Assembly (NCBI GenBank): GCA_964439415.1
Contig: CAYTOJ010000081.1
Span: 1-8,860, forward strand
Origin: CAYTOJ01 sp964439415
Lineage (GTDB): Bacteria; Pseudomonadota; Alphaproteobacteria; Rickettsiales; CAZAGG01
Length of the DNA: 8,860 bases
Direction: 5' to 3'
Made by a program: the position numbers and the translations under genes
The notes under the pieces: model-generated
The model's input: the letters and a program-made list of their open reading frames with translations, nothing else
What the model was told of the DNA's origin: nothing
Database searches by the model: none
Shown: positions 5,555 through 8,860 of the stretch, piece by piece
How the letters are laid out: each line of letters opens with the position of its first letter
How positions within the stretch are numbered: position 1 is the stretch's first letter

Positions 5555-7246
5555 TCAGGCCTCACTTTCCTGTTTAATCCAGCGCCTTAGTGTAGAGATG
5601 GTCTCGTCTGAGTTTTTATCCACTATATCCACCACCTTTTTCATGGTGGATGAGCGTATTTTACCCTTCACATTATCCATATCTATCAATGTATCCTCAT
5701 TCTCGTGGAAGGCGTCATCGCCACCACCACCAGCCCCGATTCTTCCGCCGCCACCGAACTGGCTGGAGATATGCCCGGCGATATGCGGGCCTTCAAGTGC
5801 CAGTTGCTCAGGGGAGAACGGATCAAGCTTCGGCTTGGTTATCTCCAGTACCCGGCCAACCAGCGGCTTGATAACCACAAAAATAGCGAGTATGGCGACA
5901 AGGGCAATCACCAGGGTTTCGATTATATTCCCCATGTCCTGCTTGATCCAGTCAAGCTTGGATTCTCTCACCAGTTCCTCAGGCGCAAAGGTAAACTGCA
6001 TGTTCACGATTTCCACCTTGTCGCCGCGTTTTTCATCATAGCCGATTGCGGTTTTAACCAGGCCTTCCAGTTTTTTCAGATCTTCATCGCTGCGCGGGGC
6101 GTAGGTCTGTTTTTCCTTATCCTTCTCGTCCGGTGTATAAACGCCGTCTACCAGCACCGCTACTGATAGCCTTTTAAGCCTTCCACCTTCCTGAACATGG
6201 CTGGTGGTGGTTTTTGATATTTCAAAATTCGTCACCTCATCGTTCTTCTGATTCGCAGTGGCGGATCCGGCCTGTTCTGCACCAGCACCTGCTTCCGGCA
6301 GGTTGTTCTGAACACTGACTTCGCCATCTTTGTTTTTCTCACTGGACTGGCCTTTTTCCTCAGTGGTCTGGACTGAACGCGCAACCTGCCCTTCCGGGTC
6401 ATAAGTTTCAGAATTGGTAACTTTGCGGTCAAAATCTATATCAGCGGCTACCTGCGCTTTTACCCGCCCGAGCCCCACTGAACGCTCCAGAATATCCTCA
6501 ACGGTATTACGCAGGCGGCTCTCCAGCGCTACTTTGTAATCATCCGCCACGGAATTTGCGTACTCCACTGAATCAGCGCCATCGGAACCACGGGCAAGCA
6601 GCCTGCCTTTGTTATCGGCAATGGTGACTTTACTGCTTTTCAGGCCGGGAACGGCTCCCGCCACCAGGCTGCGGATTGATTCAACCTCCTGCTTTGGAAC
6701 CACGCCGCCACGTACTTTTAAAACTACCGAGGCGGATGGTTCCAACTGCTCCCGGCTGAACAGTTCCTTCTTAGGCATAACCAGGTGCACCCTGGCGGAA
6801 TCCACATGAGCAAAGCTGGAGATGGTGCGCGCCAACTCGCCTTCAGTCGCCCGTAGTAGATTTACATTGTACACAAAATTGGATTGCCCCATGCCTTTTT
6901 CGTTATCGAAAATTTCATAGCCAACTGAATTGCCGTTTATGGAAATGCCCTCTCCCGCCATTTTCATTTTCAGCAGGGGAATCTGATCACTTGGCACATA
7001 AACCTGCGTGCCGTTAGCCCTGACGTCATACGGTACGTTCATGCCCTCCAGAGTCTGGATTATCTTGGCTCCATCAGTGGGGGAGAGGTTAACATACAGT
7101 GGTGCATAACCTTTATTGGCATTACTTCCGCTGCCGCCGCCGGAGCTAAGTGATATGATTATGCCAAATGCCAGCGCTGCTACGCCGCCTAAAGCGGCAA
7201 GCTTGGCCATTCCCATATTTTTAAATGATTCAGCTAGTGGCGACAT
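5555..7246 (-). CDS. fliF: FliF, flagellar MS-ring protein
   Basis: A 563-residue inner-membrane ring protein, the first assembled part of the basal body. There is a membrane segment near the N-terminus (about 14-34) and a periplasmic YscJ/FliF region from about 46 (YAPLYVNLSPTDGAKIIQTLEG) through GELARTISSFAHVDSARVHLVMPKK (136-160). A second ring-building part continues to about 425, with a polar low-complexity stretch at about 290-340. A C-terminal membrane segment (about 440-463) and a cytoplasmic tail follow. The tail has an unusual glycine run (497-509) and ends in ETISTLRRWIKQESEA, the FliG-binding helix. The ATG at 7246 has no strong ribosome site. It is the first gene of the operon, under the CtrA-type box at 7292-7306. 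Length and domain order are normal for the family. Confidence 0.96.
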   Translation of the reverse strand: MSPLAESFKNMGMAKLAALGGVAALAFGIIISLSSGGGSGSNANKGYAPLYVNLSPTDGAKIIQTLEGMNVPYDVRANGTQVYVPSDQIPLLKMKMAGEGISINGNSVGYEIFDNEKGMGQSNFVYNVNLLRATEGELARTISSFAHVDSARVHLVMPKKELFSREQLEPSASVVLKVRGGVVPKQEVESIRSLVAGAVPGLKSSKVTIADNKGRLLARGSDGADSVEYANSVADDYKVALESRLRNTVEDILERSVGLGRVKAQVAADIDFDRKVTNSETYDPEGQVARSVQTTEEKGQSSEKNKDGEVSVQNNLPEAGAGAEQAGSATANQKNDEVTNFEISKTTTSHVQEGGRLKRLSVAVLVDGVYTPDEKDKEKQTYAPRSDEDLKKLEGLVKTAIGYDEKRGDKVEIVNMQFTFAPEELVRESKLDWIKQDMGNIIETLVIALVAILAIFVVIKPLVGRVLEITKPKLDPFSPEQLALEGPHIAGHISSQFGGGGRIGAGGGGDDAFHENEDTLIDMDNVKGKIRSSTMKKVVDIVDKNSDETISTLRRWIKQESEA

Positions 7247-7261
7247 GAATAGTTATTACCA

Positions 7262-7306
7262 ATGGTTAAATATACTTATACCCAACATCGGTTAATAAGT
7301 TCTTAA
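7262..7306 (-). promoter_or_regulatory. CtrA-type box and candidate fliF operon promoter
   Basis: On the minus strand TTAA-GAACTTA-TTAAC (7306 to 7291) is a perfect TTAA-N7-TTAAC site, the recognition sequence of the alphaproteobacterial cell-cycle regulator CtrA. A TATAAG -10 lies at 7280-7275; with a 17-base spacer the -35 falls at 7303-7298, inside the box, which is the usual place for CtrA activation. A second half-site, TTAACCAT (7269-7262), lies near the predicted start of transcription and could repress or tune. The box starts 45 bases upstream of the fliF ATG. In Caulobacter the fliF operon is a direct CtrA target, so the context agrees. Confidence 0.65.
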
Positions 7307-7431
7307 ATAGGGAAAAAATTGCCTAACTGCCGCCTGATTTCTTGAATATTTCATATATATCAGAATAATAACTCATTGTGAGTGGCTATTATGTAAGGAC
7401 GAAGCGGATATGTCTTGCTCAATTATCAGTT

Positions 7432-7456
7432 ATTCCCAGGAATTTTCTTGGGGAAT
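7432..7456. repeat. Short inverted repeat after the membrane-protein gene
   Basis: ATTCCC (7432-7437) pairs with GGGAAT (7451-7456), with partial extension inward, about 18 bases beyond the stop of the 7474-8070 gene. No T run follows on the minus strand, so it is at best a weak or Rho-assisted end. The rest of 7247-7473 outside this and the CtrA region shows no gene that I can support. Confidence 0.3.
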
Positions 7457-7473
7457 TATGCACATTGCTGCAA

Positions 7474-8070
7474 TTAGTATTTTGGGAAGTTTATTCTGTA
7501 GAATGCCAGTATGCCCGCCTGCATTGTTTGGTATTTGTCAGCCAGTGCTCTGCGAAGGCTGTCGCTGAACGTCAGGGAGAGAGACAGTGCGGCTCCTAGA
7601 ATCAGGATATAGGAAAATACAAAGCCAAGTACAAAACATAAACCGCTGGCTGATCCGGCCACGGTTATATGATGGGACATGCCATATAAATAACCAATAG
7701 CTGCGTACATGGCAGGCAGTGCTTGCTGCCCGGCTTTTGCCTGAAGCGCCAGGTATACGCATATGCAAAGCAGAATGATGGTGCGGAAAAAGATGGGGCT
7801 GAACGGGGCAAGGCTGATGCTGAGGCTGAAAACCATAGCGGTGAAAAAAGTACTGACGAGCAATGCCTGCATGTGCATAGGTTTAAATGATAGTGTAAAG
7901 CCAACCAGTAGAAGCGGAATTATGGTAAGTTTCCTGGAGAAGGGAACGCCAAGGCCTTTCATGAAATTATGGCTACCCTCTGGTGCGAATGATACCAGCA
8001 TAGCAGAGGAAACCAGCAAAGCGGCTGCTGAGATAAGATAAAAAAATATACTCTGGTTTTTAAACCGCAT
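7474..8070 (-). CDS. Unidentified polytopic inner-membrane protein
   Basis: A 198-residue very hydrophobic protein that I do not recognise with confidence. About six membrane segments can be read: roughly 8-29, 47-64, 67-90, 91-109, 117-135 and 139-166. There is a polar N-terminal start (MRFKNQ) and a basic C-terminal tail after residue 170 (SLRRALADKYQ). A GYLYGMSHH segment (126-134) followed by a glycine- and alanine-rich helix faintly recalls HupE/UreJ-type metal transporters, but the motif is incomplete and this is only a suggestion. The ATG at 8070 has a weak GAG upstream. It is divergent from the ModA-like gene and separated from fliF by 227 bases, so it is probably not part of the flagellar operon. 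Confidence 0.6.
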   Translation of the reverse strand: MRFKNQSIFFYLISAAALLVSSAMLVSFAPEGSHNFMKGLGVPFSRKLTIIPLLLVGFTLSFKPMHMQALLVSTFFTAMVFSLSISLAPFSPIFFRTIILLCICVYLALQAKAGQQALPAMYAAIGYLYGMSHHITVAGSASGLCFVLGFVFSYILILGAALSLSLTFSDSLRRALADKYQTMQAGILAFYRINFPKY

Positions 8071-8091
8071 AATGCTCTAATACAGTGTTTA

Positions 8092-8107
8092 AGTAAGGCC
8101 ACTTACT
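8092..8107. promoter_or_regulatory. Dyad in the divergent intergenic region, candidate operator
   Basis: AGTAAG (8092-8097) and CTTACT (8102-8107) form a perfect 6-bp inverted repeat around GCCA. A TATAAA, a possible -10 for the rightward gene, follows immediately at 8109-8114, but no good -35 is visible. Placement between two divergent starts makes a shared operator plausible; the evidence is symmetry only. Confidence 0.3.
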
Positions 8108-8137
8108 CTATAAATCACAAAATTAAAACACTTTGCT

Positions 8138-8860
8138 GTGCTAGGAATTAAATATTTTGCTGCAATATATATGTTGCTTGTGGCAGTGATGCCTATGGTC
8201 ATGCCCCGTTATGCATATGGCATGAACGCTGATAATACAACGCCCGGAATGGTTGTTCTTACGGTTCCTGCGGTAAAATCCTACGTTTTAGACATGACAA
8301 GAAATTATAGCAGAGAGCGTGGCGTAAGGATATCGGTTTTCTTGGCCGAATCTGCTGATTTGATTAAGGATATTTCAGAAGGCGGAAGTGGCGATATAAT
8401 AATCACGGACATTACCGCCGATATAGAAAAACTGAAGAATCAGGGGCTGATAGATGTCTATAGCCAGACAGAACTGGCGCGAAGCTTTTTAAGTTTTATC
8501 TGTAGCAAGCAGTATGAAGGCGCAAAACCGGAATTTCCTGGCCTGCCTGGTAATGCGAAGCTTGCTCTCTGCGCTGCACCTGGTTGCGGCCTCAGGATTC
8601 ATGCGGTTGATTATCTGAAAGGGCAGGGGGGTGATTATGAATCCGCTGCACTGGAAGCAGAGAATGAGGATGAAATAAAATCCCTGGTCTACAATGGGGA
8701 GGCATGTGGTTTTGTTTATCCCTTCTCAAAAACTGATACGGCCAGGGCAATTACAGTGAAGCTTGAAAAAGCCCCTGAGGTAACAATCTCAGCCGCAGTT
8801 ATAGCAGGTGGGGATATGGACGAGGCACGTAAATTTGTAAGCTTCTTAAAGGCGCGTCCT
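8138..8860 (+). CDS. ModA-like periplasmic substrate-binding protein (partial, runs off the right edge)
   Basis: An open frame of at least 241 codons without a stop, so the 3' end lies beyond the window. The C-terminal part matches molybdate-type binding proteins: a GEACGFVYPFSKTDTA segment (188-201), then AAVIAGGDMDEARKFVSFLKARP (219-241). The middle GDIIITDITADIEKLKNQGLID (85-106) parallels the ModA stretch where the protein samples its ligand site. The N-terminus looks like a signal peptide: lysine at 5, a hydrophobic core at about 8-22 and possible cleavage after AYG (26-28). I prefer the GTG at 8138 because it supplies the basic start; the ATG at 8171 is the alternative, and neither has a clear ribosome site. 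The serine- and glycine-rich ligand motifs of true ModA are not obvious (TVPAV and LAESADL in their place), so the ligand may not be molybdate. Four cysteines (122, 145, 150, 190) are unusual for the family. Confidence 0.75.
   Translation, partial: MLGIKYFAAIYMLLVAVMPMVMPRYAYGMNADNTTPGMVVLTVPAVKSYVLDMTRNYSRERGVRISVFLAESADLIKDISEGGSGDIIITDITADIEKLKNQGLIDVYSQTELARSFLSFICSKQYEGAKPEFPGLPGNAKLALCAAPGCGLRIHAVDYLKGQGGDYESAALEAENEDEIKSLVYNGEACGFVYPFSKTDTARAITVKLEKAPEVTISAAVIAGGDMDEARKFVSFLKARP

Noticed and set aside
5551..5565. GTG at 5565 as the fliG start
   Set aside because: AGGAAA is almost adjacent to it, while the ATG at 5550 has GAGG at good distance and starts right after the fliF stop.
5544..6166. 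Plus-strand open frames of 150-165 codons opposite fliF
   Set aside because: They are antisense to a clear fliF, with serine-rich or low-complexity translations and no ribosome site.
7440..7475. Sigma-54 (-24/-12) promoter upstream of fliF
   Set aside because: GG and GC elements near 7450-7466 do not have the required 10-base spacing, and the CtrA box explains the operon better.
7378..7599. Small plus-strand gene upstream of fliF
   Set aside because: It needs a GTG start without a ribosome site, overlaps the membrane-protein gene in antisense, and its translation resembles nothing.

Overview
The window looks like the chromosome of a flagellated alphaproteobacterium. The gene order fliF-fliG-fliH-fliN-(motA)-flbD on the minus strand is the alphaproteobacterial fliF operon layout familiar from Caulobacter. 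FlbD is an alphaproteobacterial sigma-54 activator with a degenerate receiver domain, and a full CtrA-type box (TTAA-N7-TTAAC) sits just upstream of fliF. Order or genus cannot be fixed from the sequence. The in-frame palindromic insert described below recalls elements known from Rickettsia, but that is only an analogy.

Layout, left to right. Positions 1-1093 are an accessory block, all on the minus strand. It holds a ParDE-type toxin-antitoxin pair (8-542), a probable truncated hepT start (555-659) and an MntA-like minimal nucleotidyltransferase (656-1093). The nucleotidyltransferase is interrupted by a 144-bp imperfect palindrome (765-908) that keeps the reading frame. A short heptamer tandem repeat (1118-1159) separates this block from the flagellar operon.

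Positions 1159-7246 are a tight minus-strand flagellar operon, transcribed from right to left: fliF (MS ring), fliG (switch), a 179-bp gap with hairpins and a possible structure over the ribosome binding site, fliH (export ATPase regulator), fliN (C ring), a MotA/PomA-type stator gene starting at TTG, and flbD. Most junctions are close or overlapping, so these genes are probably co-transcribed from the CtrA-type promoter at about 7262-7306. FliF, FliG and FliN form the basal-body base and switch, FliH serves the export apparatus, MotA supplies half of a stator, and FlbD would switch later sigma-54 flagellar genes.

Positions 7474-8070 encode a small unidentified polytopic membrane protein on the minus strand. 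A dyad-bearing divergent intergenic region follows. The plus-strand gene from about 8138 runs off the right edge and encodes an exported ModA-like substrate-binding protein.

The main unusual signal is the palindromic element inside the mntA-like gene. It has near-perfect terminal arms, a central apex exactly at its midpoint, a possible 3-bp target duplication and an open frame on both strands. Together with the Gly-to-Arg change in the catalytic motif and the cut-short hepT, it suggests a nucleotidyltransferase/HEPN module that has been invaded and is decaying.
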